The translations under genes were made by a program, and so were the position numbers. The notes beneath the pieces were generated by a model. That model searched no databases. It had not been told where the DNA came from and saw only the letters and a program-made list of their open reading frames with translations. From Cylindrotheca closterium (Eukaryota > Bacillariophyta > Bacillariophyceae > Bacillariales > Bacillariaceae), in assembly GCA_933822405.4 (NCBI GenBank), contig CAKOGP040001001.1, forward strand, positions 1-64,000: 64,000 nt of DNA. The letters are read 5' to 3'. Below, piece by piece: positions 20,502 to 34,512 of the stretch. Position 1 is the stretch's first letter. Each line of letters starts with the position of its first letter.

Positions 20502-22205
20502 ATGGACAATTCCCCCGTCTCCAAACGAAGGAGAAAGACTGCCTCTGATAAATCCGTACTATTTCTTTACACAGGACAGCCAGAAAGCAAGATTCCCAAG
20601 AACATTACGCACATTGCCTTTGACCCTTGTGTTCAAGAAATCCCCGATTGGGCCTTTACAGACAGCAAACTTTTACAAAGCATTGACATACCAGCTACAG
20701 TTAAGAGCATTGGTGTCGAATCCTTTAGTGGATGTGATTCCCTTACAAAAGTCAGCCTTGGCACAGGTTTGCGGAACATTGGCAGGAGCTCGTTTTTTCA
20801 GTGTCGAGCAATGGTTGCAATTCAGCTAAACCACGGTTTGGAATCCATCGGAGGGGGTGCTTTTGAAGAATGCGAGTCTCTAATGACTGTAGCGATACCA
20901 TCGACCATGGAAACTATCGGAGACGACGTCTTTCAAGACTGTGCCTCCCTAACCAGCGTCATTTTTCAGGATGAGGGTCTGATGAAACGCATCGGTCGAC
21001 GAGCATTCTGTCGCTGCGAGTCGTTGCAACAAATTGAGTTACCACGAGGACTTACGGAGATTAATTTTTGCTGTTTCTCTGGATGTGATGCTCTCAAGAC
21101 TGTATCGATCCCAGATACAGTGGAAACCATTGACACGAGTGCCTTTGATTCTTGCCGCGGACTTGTGGACGTCCACTTTCGTCAAGGACTTGCTCGAATT
21201 GGAACACGAGCTTTTGCTCGATGCATTTCATTGAGTGCCATCTCTTTACCGTTTACAGTACACAGCATCAACTCTCATGCTTTTAAGGACTGCACAAGCC
21301 TCCTTGGTGTCGAGATTCCAGAGGGGGTTTTAAATTGTATCGACCCAGGCAGCTTCGACAACTGCACATCTTTGATCACTGTCTCCGTTCCTGCACTGCA
21401 TCGTTATGTTATGTCCGGCTCTGCATTTTCTGGATGTAGGTTGTTGGTGAAAGATGACAACGATGAGGCAGAGATTGACGCCATCCGGCACAGGTTTGAC
21501 AATCTCCCAGTTCACCATGCATGCTACAATGCTTCTATGACTTCAGTTGACAAATTGACTCAAATAATCAATGAGACCACCAACAGTATGGAGGGCAAAA
21601 ACCTGGAAGATCATCTTGGCCTATCGCCGTTGCATATTGTGGCAACCTCTGCAAGTCTAAGAGTGGACTTTTTCGAATGTCTCTTGGATCGGTATCCAGC
21701 GGAGGTTATTTGGCATTGCGACAATTATGGAAAGACGGCAATAGATTACTTGTTGGCACATACGTCCAGCAAGGCTGTTTCGTTGATTCAGGTGGCTTTG
21801 CGACGATCCATTCTGGATAAAATACCTAGTCGTTGGGGCCTGCCCATGTGGAGAACCAAGTTGGAAGGTCACATAGGATCAATGCCAAGTGATAATGACA
21901 CACGGGCGAGAAGTGCGCATCTTCATGAGACATTTCAGTATCTGGGCTACTACGCTCGAATAGAAATGACATCATTGGCGGAGCTAGCTCTATGGAAAAT
22001 GAGAATGAGCAGCAGTTGTGGTCATGTCAAGGGAGAATTCGAAATCGACGACCAGAACTACCGAAAGAACTGCAAACTCCAGTGCGGATCAGAAATAGTG
22101 ATCGAGAATATGATTGAGTACTTGTGGAATGGTGAATCATCGAGGTCAGATACTTCTTTGTCTATGTTTCCTTTGTGCGGCAATCATCATTGGGAAAGTG
22201 GCTGA
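20502..22205 (+). CDS. BspA-type leucine-rich repeat (LRR_5) protein
   Basis: The frame is 567 residues, starting MDNSPVSKRRRK with a basic, possibly nuclear-localising N-terminus and no signal peptide. Residues of about 33-320 are a run of roughly 23-residue BspA/LRR_5 repeats of the form (I/V)P-x-(T/G)-(V/L)-x-x-I-(G)-x-x-(A/S)F-x-x-C-x-(S/A)L, for example SIGVESFSGCDSL and TIDTSAFDSCRGL. Such repeats usually form a solenoid that binds proteins or ligands, and diatoms carry many of them. Residues 330-470 may be helical and ankyrin-like (LGLSPLHIVATSASLRV, YGKTAIDYLLAH). The C-terminal part is of unknown type. It is an intracellular adaptor by inference. The gene is intronless and the ATG is preceded by an A at -3. 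Confidence 0.8.
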   Translation: MDNSPVSKRRRKTASDKSVLFLYTGQPESKIPKNITHIAFDPCVQEIPDWAFTDSKLLQSIDIPATVKSIGVESFSGCDSLTKVSLGTGLRNIGRSSFFQCRAMVAIQLNHGLESIGGGAFEECESLMTVAIPSTMETIGDDVFQDCASLTSVIFQDEGLMKRIGRRAFCRCESLQQIELPRGLTEINFCCFSGCDALKTVSIPDTVETIDTSAFDSCRGLVDVHFRQGLARIGTRAFARCISLSAISLPFTVHSINSHAFKDCTSLLGVEIPEGVLNCIDPGSFDNCTSLITVSVPALHRYVMSGSAFSGCRLLVKDDNDEAEIDAIRHRFDNLPVHHACYNASMTSVDKLTQIINETTNSMEGKNLEDHLGLSPLHIVATSASLRVDFFECLLDRYPAEVIWHCDNYGKTAIDYLLAHTSSKAVSLIQVALRRSILDKIPSRWGLPMWRTKLEGHIGSMPSDNDTRARSAHLHETFQYLGYYARIEMTSLAELALWKMRMSSSCGHVKGEFEIDDQNYRKNCKLQCGSEIVIENMIEYLWNGESSRSDTSLSMFPLCGNHHWESG

Positions 22206-22525
22206 AGGGCCTTGATTGCGGCAGGTGGTCCGCTAATGATTGATTCTATTTCATTGGTTAGACTGAGCGGGACTGGAGACTATAAGAAACATTTCGATGG
22301 AACGGGATTCATAATTTGTAACTTTTTGATACTCGACGACCTTTGTAGGGAACTCGCCTATATTCGCTGCACCTCCAATTTTAAAAGTCGGTAGAGAATA
22401 TTGTATTCCGACTAGTCGGCCAATGACATCAAAATATTCAATATTCGCCATCGTCATCATCATATAATCGCATTGCATTGCATTCATTCAATGAAAAAAA
22501 AGCATTGGTGGGTGCTTGTACAATA
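22206..22525. other. Short intergenic region / leader of the beta-galactosidase gene
   Basis: It separates two genes in the same direction and includes the uORF at 22491-22526. I see no terminator or promoter motif that I would defend. Confidence 0.4.

Positions 22526-22526
<1 letters not shown>
22491..22526 (+). promoter_or_regulatory. Upstream ORF (11 codons) overlapping the main start
   Basis: ATG at 22491 opens an 11-codon frame (MKKKHWWVLVQ) that stops at TAA 22524-22526. The last base of the stop is the first base of the main ATG (TAATG). This arrangement is known in other systems to allow termination-reinitiation; here it is only inferred from position. The main ATG has A at -3 and G at +4. 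Confidence 0.45.
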
Positions 22527-26773
<4,247 letters not shown>

Positions 26774-26944
26774 TGTAGTAATAATAGTGTACAGTATAAA
26801 TCAATAATAAAGGGGTTGGGTATGAATGAATTACAAAGGGGTTGGGATACAAATAGCAAAAACTTTTCAACTACTGTAGCTTTTATTGGTAGACAAATAG
26901 CTATTCTTTGATAGACTATCAATTCTCACAAAAGTACCCGCCAT

Positions 26945-28234
26945 TTAAGATCGCTCCATTTCCTCCCCATATCCAATCTTTCCCTTGACGTAATATCCAG
27001 AGTTCCTCGCCGCCATTTTCATTCTCTTGGAAATACGCATTGCATCGGTTAGGCCCTTTCCTTCTGGCGGTCCACAGCAGTATCCCAGCACTAGGGGACA
27101 TGGCCAGCAACAGGGGAATATCATGTTGCAGGGAAATCCACACCAATGGCAACAGACTGTAGTCACGAAAGAAGGCATGGGCCAAGATTCGGGAACGAAA
27201 AAGCCAAAGGTATCGTGCCCCACAATTTGGTACATGACATGTTGACTCCCATCACCTTGCTTGGCAGACTTCGGCTTGATTATGTTCTTGGCCACTGTCT
27301 GGGCTTGTGTGTCAACGTTCATAAAGATTGAAATTTCTTGTCGATTAGATGTGGCCGCCATGGCATAGAGCTTGTCATATGCTGCAGCTTGCATGTACTC
27401 ATCGACAATGACTTGTCTCTTTTCGTTCAACAACTGGGCAGGTAGCGGATCCTTGCCGGCAGCTGGCTTGGTCAACCAATCCGTATTGGCACCACGACCA
27501 TAGGCAGCCACATAGACGTGGCAATCCAAGTTCTTCCCGCTCTTTAACGTCAATTCGATTGGTTTTCCTTCGCTGACCATCGAGTCGGTATGGGAACTAA
27601 CACGATCGTTGAAAATGAAATCACAGCCAAATTCTTCCAAGACTTCCTTACATCGACGGCCATAATTGGGAGATTGGTCTGCTAGCAAATGGTCGGAAGA
27701 ACAAACCAAGGTGACCTTGCCGTTTCGGCTGCCTTCTGGTAGGGTCTCCAATAAATCAGCAGCCAGCTCGATTCCGACGGTACCTCCACCAGCGATGACC
27801 ACATTCTTTCCAGAAAGAAGAGCGTTCGAATATCGATCAATTTCCGCTTTGCGTTCGTCCTTGGTTTGTCCTGGAGTCTCGCAAATGACAGGCATGGCAA
27901 ATCCTGTAGCACACACCAAAATATCAAAGTCAATATTCTGAACGGGTTTAGACTTGTCCAGGGGTTGCACTGCAACAGTCCCATCGGAACAACCAACTGC
28001 CACACCGTAGATAGTGGTACTCGAGCCATCAATTTCCACAAAGGTTGAATTTTCAGCAAAGGTATCCCGTTTGGTCAACACCAACGTTTGATAAAAGGGC
28101 ATGCTGGCGAAATCATTTGGTTGAACGACGGTAATGTGCATTGGGTCACCCTCGTTGGCTGCTCGCAAGTTTTTAATGACGCATCTGGCAGAAGCACCAG
28201 CGCCAACCACGACAATTTTCTTGGTTGAAGACAT
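26945..28234 (-). CDS. FAD-dependent pyridine nucleotide-disulphide oxidoreductase family protein (AIFM2-like) with Cys-rich C-terminus
   Basis: The frame is 429 residues and convergent with the beta-galactosidase gene (171 bp apart). An N-terminal dinucleotide-binding motif (VVVGAGASA, residues 8-16), ATGF at 109-112 and a second Rossmann motif (VVIAGGGTVGIELA, 145-158) fit the AIF/AIFM2 type of NAD(P)H:quinone oxidoreductase. The expected third FAD motif (A-I-G-D) is replaced by YAMAATSN near 290-297, so cofactor binding may be altered. Residues 361-387 hold nine Cys in a hydrophobic, Trp/Pro-rich stretch (CCHWCGFPC, PCCWPCP), which resembles a PLAC8-like membrane-associated segment. A basic tail follows. 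Substrate and localisation are unknown; membrane association is inferred. The start ATG is clear. Confidence 0.75.
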   Translation of the reverse strand: MSSTKKIVVVGAGASARCVIKNLRAANEGDPMHITVVQPNDFASMPFYQTLVLTKRDTFAENSTFVEIDGSSTTIYGVAVGCSDGTVAVQPLDKSKPVQNIDFDILVCATGFAMPVICETPGQTKDERKAEIDRYSNALLSGKNVVIAGGGTVGIELAADLLETLPEGSRNGKVTLVCSSDHLLADQSPNYGRRCKEVLEEFGCDFIFNDRVSSHTDSMVSEGKPIELTLKSGKNLDCHVYVAAYGRGANTDWLTKPAAGKDPLPAQLLNEKRQVIVDEYMQAAAYDKLYAMAATSNRQEISIFMNVDTQAQTVAKNIIKPKSAKQGDGSQHVMYQIVGHDTFGFFVPESWPMPSFVTTVCCHWCGFPCNMIFPCCWPCPLVLGYCCGPPEGKGLTDAMRISKRMKMAARNSGYYVKGKIGYGEEMERS

Positions 28235-28659
28235 GATGATGATTATGTGATTGTTGTCGATTTGTTATTTTGCAACTCTGATGAAGAATACGCAATTTCT
28301 GCTGCTGTTGCGTTTGGAGAAAATTTCTTTTCCGAAACGGTTCTGGCCTATCAAGAAAGGATCTCTGCAGTTTCTGTTGTTGCTATTCTGACGCTGTGAT
28401 TCTGCTTCGAATCGTTCTTATTTCATATCAATAAGGATTATGTGAGGAAATAATATTCGAACATAAAGATACGTAACGGACACGCACTGTTATCGGACGA
28501 AGAATCGATACGGACGGACACAACCAACTAAAATCCATTATCTTCAACTTCAAACAGTAATTTATTTTATTCTCAGCGCATAAGCCTTATTACAATATCT
28601 GTCGATCATGTCAGACAGTCATGATAGAGGCGAATCAAGAATAATATATACCTATAGAA
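28235..28659. other. Upstream flank of the oxidoreductase gene
   Basis: AT-rich DNA containing the promoter of the minus-strand oxidoreductase. I see no gene or repeat. Confidence 0.4.
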
Positions 28660-29660
28660 GAGAAGTAGTCATCATGGGAGAGGAAATGATAGATGCTGAA
28701 AAGCAGAGAGAGCATCACAGTTAGCAGCCAATGAAGTTCTTCGATTGAAAGCTGGCGAAGCTTCAGATGAGGAAATGACACTCGTCTCATATAAGAAGGA
28801 GAAGAACTTGTTCAGGTGACTTTTCCCGAAGAGCAAATAATGCAGTAAAATGCGATTGTCGAAAAGGAGATAGTGAAAGAGAAAATGAGTGAGATGCAAC
28901 TGAAGTGACGAAGATATCGGCCATCAAAAGTATTGAGAAGGACATCAAACCTGTGAAGTCGAAGGATGATGATGCAATAAAAACCAGCAGGAACACACGC
29001 AACGGTTGGCACCCGCTGATATGTTGGCTCTGATAAAACGCCAAGCTTCTGACATCTTCGATGGAGAGTCTGTGGATCATCGTCGATTCGTTGGTGGTGA
29101 AACGAAACGTAAACCTCTCAATATTACCAACAACAGTGGAACGACGGCAAAGCCAACGATAAGTGAAGGCGCTGTGCGTTCCGAGTAGCAGGGGGGGGTT
29201 CATCATCATAATCATCATCATTACAGGATAGTGGCATATCAGTTTAAGAGCAGACAAAATTTGCCGAAGTGTCGCTAAGAGAGACAGCACCACCAACAGA
29301 ACAGCCATTGCCACCAAAGTTGGCGAAGACGACAATATCGAAGCGACGAATGCCGAATATGATGAAAGTTTTAGACAAAACATCCGTCAGGAACGTTTTG
29401 TGACACAAAAGAAAGGGAATGGTGTCATGGATTTTATTTTTGGTTGTGGATTTGAAGGAACAAGATGAGATTGATGTGGAACTACCGAATTCACCTACCA
29501 TGGCGCCGATGTCAAGTACCTGTCACATGTGCTATGACCTTAACAGAAACCAATCTGCTCGGATGACAGCAAAGGTTCAGAAGCAGCCCAACTGGTTCAG
29601 TATCATTGTGACACAGACTGACTCCCCTGCGGTCGTGTCGGATTGATTGGATTATACCAT
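28660..29660 (+). pseudogene. Possible decayed coiled-coil gene
   Basis: Protein-like stretches occur on the plus strand in changing frames. They include a charged, helix-prone segment with LAANEVLRLKAGEASDEE near 28715-28810, AIVEKEIVKEKMSEMQLK near 28852-28905, an open stretch QRLAPADMLALIKRQASD to SEGAVRSE (29001-29188) and another from about 29281 to 29469. Each is closed by a stop or frame change and no splice pattern joins them well. I read this tentatively as remains of one gene. A long minus-strand frame across it (28787-29383) is very rich in Leu, Ser and Phe and looks like the shadow of a Lys/Glu-rich sequence. Confidence 0.25.
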
Positions 29661-30162
29661 GGACGTTTTGTTTGGACGTTTTGTGTGGAGATGAAGGACG
29701 TACCAAGCTTCAAGCCGATGCAAGTTGAAAGTGGGGATGCCCTGCTTTCCCACCTGTTCTGGAATCAATAAGACCTGCTCAAGGGCCGTCAAACAACCCG
29801 AATGCTGGTTTGGAAGCAAATTATTGGCGTTGCCGTGGCTATACGAACCACGAGCCTGATGCTACAACACAGTCTTTCCAATAAAACAGTGAAAGCTCTA
29901 TACTATGTATCAAACTGTTAAGAAAAATCTGACTAAGATACTGTAAAATAATAATATGACAAAGAGGCAGTGATCACCTCACTAATGTCCTAACATTGCC
30001 ATCAATCTGGAGATATCCTGACGAGAATTCGTGTTGGTCTCTGATTGGCTCCTCAGTATAATGCGGTCGAAATTTTCATCGGAAACCTCATCTGGATGGG
30101 CAAATACGTATTGCATTGGACCAGCATCCAAAGCTACCTTTCCAAGAAGAATAAGGCATTAA
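29661..30162. other. Intergenic, no recognised feature
   Basis: About 500 bp downstream of the minus-strand plastid-type gene. Only short unrelated open frames are present. Confidence 0.4.
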
Positions 30163-31008
30163 TTATGCAAATCCCGTTCCACCCTTTTTCTTCTTCTCCT
30201 TCTTCTCAAAAGGCAATGGAGATTCCGATTGCGACTCTGGGTCTCTTTTCACATTGTCGTCGTTGTCATCTTCTGACAATATATCTAGTGTTGTATAAAG
30301 TACTCTGATGGTCTGGGTCACGACAGCCAGTTGCACAAAGTTCTCGCCATCAGTTTCATTTTCTAGTTCCAAGATGTTCTTCTTCTCTTTGACAGGCAGC
30401 AGAATATCCCTGCGCGACTCCACGAATTGGTTAATGTTCAATCCCAAGCCCGATTGATGGATAGCCACGAGATCGGCCAATACAGGGCCGTAGGTCTCGG
30501 CTACTTCGTCGTCGTCACTGGTCCCAGCGTCGAAGTCGTCGACTACATGATCCATTATTAGATATATTGCCCTGATCCATGTTTCTCTTAGGTCTCTTTC
30601 TGTTAGATCGAGCGGACGCATAGAAGCAGGAAGCGAATCAACTGTCTTGGCAATCGTAATCGCAGATGCTCCTGGATATTTCATCGATAGTGTCTTGACT
30701 GCGACAATGAAAAGCAACAGAGGTTCGATTTCTCCCTTGGAGAGGGCAAAACATGCCTGAAAGAAGGACATCTCAACAAGTTCTGTGACCTGGCTCGCAG
30801 TGAGGCTTTCAACTTGCAGAAATTCTGGCTCTTCGGTATCGTCTTCAGAAGCTGACAGTGGTATTTGAGACGATCGGATATGTGAGGCATGGGACCAATG
30901 GGATGAAATCAGTGTCTTCTCGTGCCGATGATTGGAAGAGAGTATAAACGCTGTCGCTGTCCCGAGGAGATATAAGTGGAAGATTGATATCAGTCTTCGA
31001 ATCCTCAT
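30163..31008 (-). CDS. Putative plastid-targeted protein of unknown function
   Basis: The frame is 281 residues. The N-terminus has a basic start (MRIRR), a hydrophobic core (LISIFHLYLLGT) and then ATAF, in which a Phe follows a predicted signal-peptide cleavage site. This is the ASAFAP-type bipartite signal used by diatoms to enter the complex plastid. A Ser/His/Arg-rich transit-like stretch follows. The mature part is mainly helical (VTELVEMSFFQACFALSKGE, LLLFIVAVKTLS, LRETWIRAIYLIMDHVVDDF), with a Glu/Lys-rich C-terminus ending KKGGTGFA. I recall similar short proteins in stramenopiles and plants but cannot name a function. It acts most likely in the plastid stroma. No introns are evident. 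Confidence 0.65.
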   Translation of the reverse strand: MRIRRLISIFHLYLLGTATAFILSSNHRHEKTLISSHWSHASHIRSSQIPLSASEDDTEEPEFLQVESLTASQVTELVEMSFFQACFALSKGEIEPLLLFIVAVKTLSMKYPGASAITIAKTVDSLPASMRPLDLTERDLRETWIRAIYLIMDHVVDDFDAGTSDDDEVAETYGPVLADLVAIHQSGLGLNINQFVESRRDILLPVKEKKNILELENETDGENFVQLAVVTQTIRVLYTTLDILSEDDNDDNVKRDPESQSESPLPFEKKEKKKKGGTGFA

Positions 31009-31419
31009 TATTACGATAACTATTATGCAGTTCTGGGTGATGATGATGGATTGCGATGAGGTTTATATTGGAAGCTCATCGCATAAAATATATCGTCGCA
31101 TTTTGTTGGCGGAAATTCATTCACGAGCAATAATCTTCCCAGTCCCGCGATGATGCAAAATAGTGGACTTCGAGCTTATGGGGCACGGAGCCACCAGCAT
31201 ATTTTTTGAGACACTTAGATGCGGTACAATGAAAAAGGTCAAACTATACGAGCTTCTGTGGCTTGCTATCAGAACTTACAAACAGAAGTCATAATAATAG
31301 TATGATTGTCGTTCATAGTAGTCTACTAATTTTCAAGCCTTCAAAGGATACACGATTACCCAAAGATTTTATTTTACAACGTGAGCAATTCTACATCAGA
31401 AATCGATTTGAACCATTGA
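31009..31419. other. Intergenic between two minus-strand genes
   Basis: Holds the promoter of the plastid-type gene and the 3' end of the coiled-coil gene. No other feature is seen. Confidence 0.4.
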
Positions 31420-33615
31420 TTAGTCCGTATCGGAGTCATACAATGGCGATCCATACAAATACATCGTCGGGAAGTTGGTCGATTTCGTCTTTTGCGTCAA
31501 CGCTGTTTCAGCTGTGTTCAGTTGCTCATGGAGAGATGAAATGACGTCTTGCTTCATCTCTCGTTCTGCTTTCATAGATGCTATTGTGTCTTGCAGTTTC
31601 TTGATTTCAATGCTTGATCGCGCTTCGGCTTCTTTCATTGATTTCTTCATCTTCTCAAGCTGTTCTCGAAGCTTACCTGTTTCGTCAGCTTGATCGTGAT
31701 TCTTGTCACCAGCGCAATCCAATCGCACTTGCTCACTTTCATCAGCACCAGCAGTAGCATCTTCCCCGGCACACTCCGGGGATTGGGAAGTAGTTTCAAC
31801 GGTTTCAGGCTCATCGGCTTCGTCATCTTCACTTTCAGGATATTCAACTTCGGAATCGTCACATTCAGGATATTCGGCTTCGTCATCGTCACTTTCAGCA
31901 TCATCAACTTCGGAATCTGCACTTTCGTCTACGAACATCGGTTCCGGGGAATCTCTTTCCGCTTCTTCTTCGGCTTCGTCGTCTTCGTCGCCACGTCGAT
32001 TCTTGAGTCGTTCCACTTGGGCCCTTGACTTCTCTAGTTCCACTTCAAGAGAATGAACACGTGCAGCTCCCTCTTCTTGGAAGGCCTTGAACTTTTTGAT
32101 CAAGTTTTGGATACGGTCAGAACCTTGCTTCTGAAGCATTTGGAGATCCTCTTGCAAGACGGCGATTCGCTTCTTTGACTTGGCTTTGCTTCGTTCGAGC
32201 TCCACACGCAACCGGTGTACCTGCGAACTACCAGAGGCGGATTCTTCGTATTTAAGTCTCCACATGGCGACTTCGGATTCCAACTGCTGAATTTCATCCG
32301 CAGATGCATCCTCGCCTTCTGCGAAGGCTAGCTGTCCCTTGAGCTCTCTGTTCTCGTCCTCCAATTCTGCGATGCTTTCCTTGAGGCCAAGGATCTGCAC
32401 CGCATACTCTTCAAGCTCCTCCTCGTGTCTCATTTGATCCATCACGAGTTGTTCGTAGTCAGGTTGAAGCAGCTTGATGTCACCCATGTCGTGAAGTTCC
32501 AGCTCTGCAAGCTTATCTTCCATGTCAACCACAGGTTTGGGCATTGGGACTGGAGATGGAGCCATGTCTTCGAATCCGTAGCTGTCTTCTTCATCCTTCA
32601 GAGCGACACTTTTTTCATCAGCTGCTTGATTCATGGCAGTCCTTGCGCTGTCTTCGATTTTAAACTCGACCTTTTCTTCAATATTTTCCATTTCCGATTC
32701 CGGGTTGGCCTTTTCAGGTTCCAGTTCAGTCTCGGGCTTGTCCCATTCTGATTCTGATTCCGTCTCAGGCCGTTCCGTTTCCGATTCCGTTTCAGCTGTA
32801 TCATCTTCATTGTTTTCTTCAGGGGTACTCTTCTTGGCAGTATCCATTTTCGCGCGTTCCGTTTCTTGATTTTGCTGCATCTCAAAGAGCTGCAATTTCA
32901 ATTGGGATACCTCGTTTTCCAACTCTTGGACAATTAGTGACGATTCTTGATTGCTCGAGCTGTCGTTCAAGTCGATAGCCATGGATTCGAGGTCCGCCTT
33001 GAGCGTTTCGTTTTCTTCACGAAGACGCCGTATGGCTTCGACAACAACATGAACTTGAGCTGACTGCTTGGTTGGCAAGCTCGGCTCGGCATCTTGCGGA
33101 GGAGGTGTTGGTGATTTCAAGATTCGATCAACACACCGTTGCTGGTATATTGAAAGCACAGAAAGAAGATCTGCAGTAGCAGTGTCTAGTTCCTTTTCGT
33201 AGACCTCAATCTTTCGCAGCTTCTTCAGACCCATTTCAAGTTGCATCTCGGCACCCTCGATTTTTTTCTCCAACATGATAGCATTAAACTTGTGGACAGA
33301 AGGACTGCAAGAATCACTCGTTTTCACCTTGGACAGAGCTGTCTTGAGTTGATCGTGGGACTTGGTGACCTCGTTGCCCATGGCCATCTTTGCCTCATTA
33401 AGCTGTTGCTTTAGGTTACGGATAGATTTGGTTTCATTTCGAACCACCTCAAACGTCGATGCCGCATCCTTGATGGCATCTTCCATTACCAAGTCATTCT
33501 CGTTGAGCTTTGAGAACTTTTTCTCTATTTGTTCTCGTTTGCATTGATACACTCTTTCATCCAGTTCATCCTTCACGGTTCTCAGTTCATGACCAAGAGA
33601 AACCAGGCTCGTCAT
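31420..33615 (-). CDS. Long acidic coiled-coil protein
   Basis: The frame is 731 residues from the ATG at 33615; an open stretch further upstream starts only with TTG. Heptad-like, Glu/Lys/Leu-rich segments cover residues of about 5-180, 200-260, 375-560 and 630-715 (for example LEDENRELKGQLAFAEGE), broken by two very acidic low-complexity regions. One is built from E-x-E-x-ERPETE repeats (about 270-320), the other from EYPE-x-DD-x-E repeats of roughly 10 residues (about 575-620). There is no signal peptide, membrane segment or motor domain. It ends YGSPLYDSDTD. A structural or tethering role is possible but there is nothing specific to assign. Confidence 0.7.
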   Translation of the reverse strand: MTSLVSLGHELRTVKDELDERVYQCKREQIEKKFSKLNENDLVMEDAIKDAASTFEVVRNETKSIRNLKQQLNEAKMAMGNEVTKSHDQLKTALSKVKTSDSCSPSVHKFNAIMLEKKIEGAEMQLEMGLKKLRKIEVYEKELDTATADLLSVLSIYQQRCVDRILKSPTPPPQDAEPSLPTKQSAQVHVVVEAIRRLREENETLKADLESMAIDLNDSSSNQESSLIVQELENEVSQLKLQLFEMQQNQETERAKMDTAKKSTPEENNEDDTAETESETERPETESESEWDKPETELEPEKANPESEMENIEEKVEFKIEDSARTAMNQAADEKSVALKDEEDSYGFEDMAPSPVPMPKPVVDMEDKLAELELHDMGDIKLLQPDYEQLVMDQMRHEEELEEYAVQILGLKESIAELEDENRELKGQLAFAEGEDASADEIQQLESEVAMWRLKYEESASGSSQVHRLRVELERSKAKSKKRIAVLQEDLQMLQKQGSDRIQNLIKKFKAFQEEGAARVHSLEVELEKSRAQVERLKNRRGDEDDEAEEEAERDSPEPMFVDESADSEVDDAESDDDEAEYPECDDSEVEYPESEDDEADEPETVETTSQSPECAGEDATAGADESEQVRLDCAGDKNHDQADETGKLREQLEKMKKSMKEAEARSSIEIKKLQDTIASMKAEREMKQDVISSLHEQLNTAETALTQKTKSTNFPTMYLYGSPLYDSDTD

Positions 33616-34512
33616 ATCAACGTCGGTGTTGTAGGAGAAAGTAGACAAGCAATCAATCAATCAATCCACAGCAACTACAACAACGCAAAAAAATCCTTCT
33701 GAAAGGAGCAATGAATAAGAAGTGTCTGTTTTCAGAACTGCAATCGGACCAAATTCGAATCTTGAACGACTCGGTGGCCGAATTTTGTGAGATGTTTCCT
33801 ATCATACCGTTATATGATGCAATCCAACCGTTCGAATTTGGCGGGACGTTGCCAATTTTGCTTGGACTTCAGAACCACGTAGAAACGCCTGTAGACGTGG
33901 TACATTTTGTTCATGTGTTCTGTTGACGCGCAGACAATATAGCGGTTAAACGGAATCCGATGATCGACTACCAGTATGATATATATAAAAAGATCAAGGC
34001 GCAGGTGTCGCTATCATCAATCTGTACTCTATTAATGATTTATCTGTATTATTTGAAAATAGATACTGTAGCATGAGTGAAAATAACAAGTGTGGACTGG
34101 GAATATACCGTAGGGTTGCATGCTTGCTCAGGCAGGTTCAAAAGCACAGGTTCTCGACTCATCGGACTAACATGTGAAAAACCAAAAACCACTTAGTTGC
34201 GATGGTCCGGGGTACTTGATACCTGCGGTACCAGCTATCGTCCTTACATCTTGGACCAATTGTAAAACTCTATAGATTTTTGAATTTAAAATTATAGTCA
34301 TGAAAAGAAACGAACTTTCATTTTTACACGGGAGGTGGTGAACAACAAAAGACTGGGAACGATTTATATCAAGTCCTTAAGAGGAAGTATGAATCAACAA
34401 CCCATCAGCAGTTAGGATCACGCATGATTAATCAATATCAGTCCCACGAAAATCGCATGCATTGCCAAGGACGAAGCTGCCGTTAGCTCCGATTCTCCAA
34501 GAGACATTTGAG
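33616..34512. other. Intergenic, promoter side of the coiled-coil gene
   Basis: No supported gene. A 71-codon plus-strand frame at 33711-33926 begins with ATG but has no recognisable features. The right half is AT-rich and lies downstream of the TPR pseudogene. Confidence 0.4.

Noticed and set aside
28787..29383. 198-codon minus-strand open frame rich in Leu, Ser, Phe and Met
   Set aside because: Looks like a hydrophobic membrane protein, but the composition is what the reverse of Lys/Glu-rich coding DNA gives; no ordered helices or motifs.
33711..33926. 71-codon plus-strand ATG frame
   Set aside because: No features, and it lies in the promoter of the divergent coiled-coil gene.
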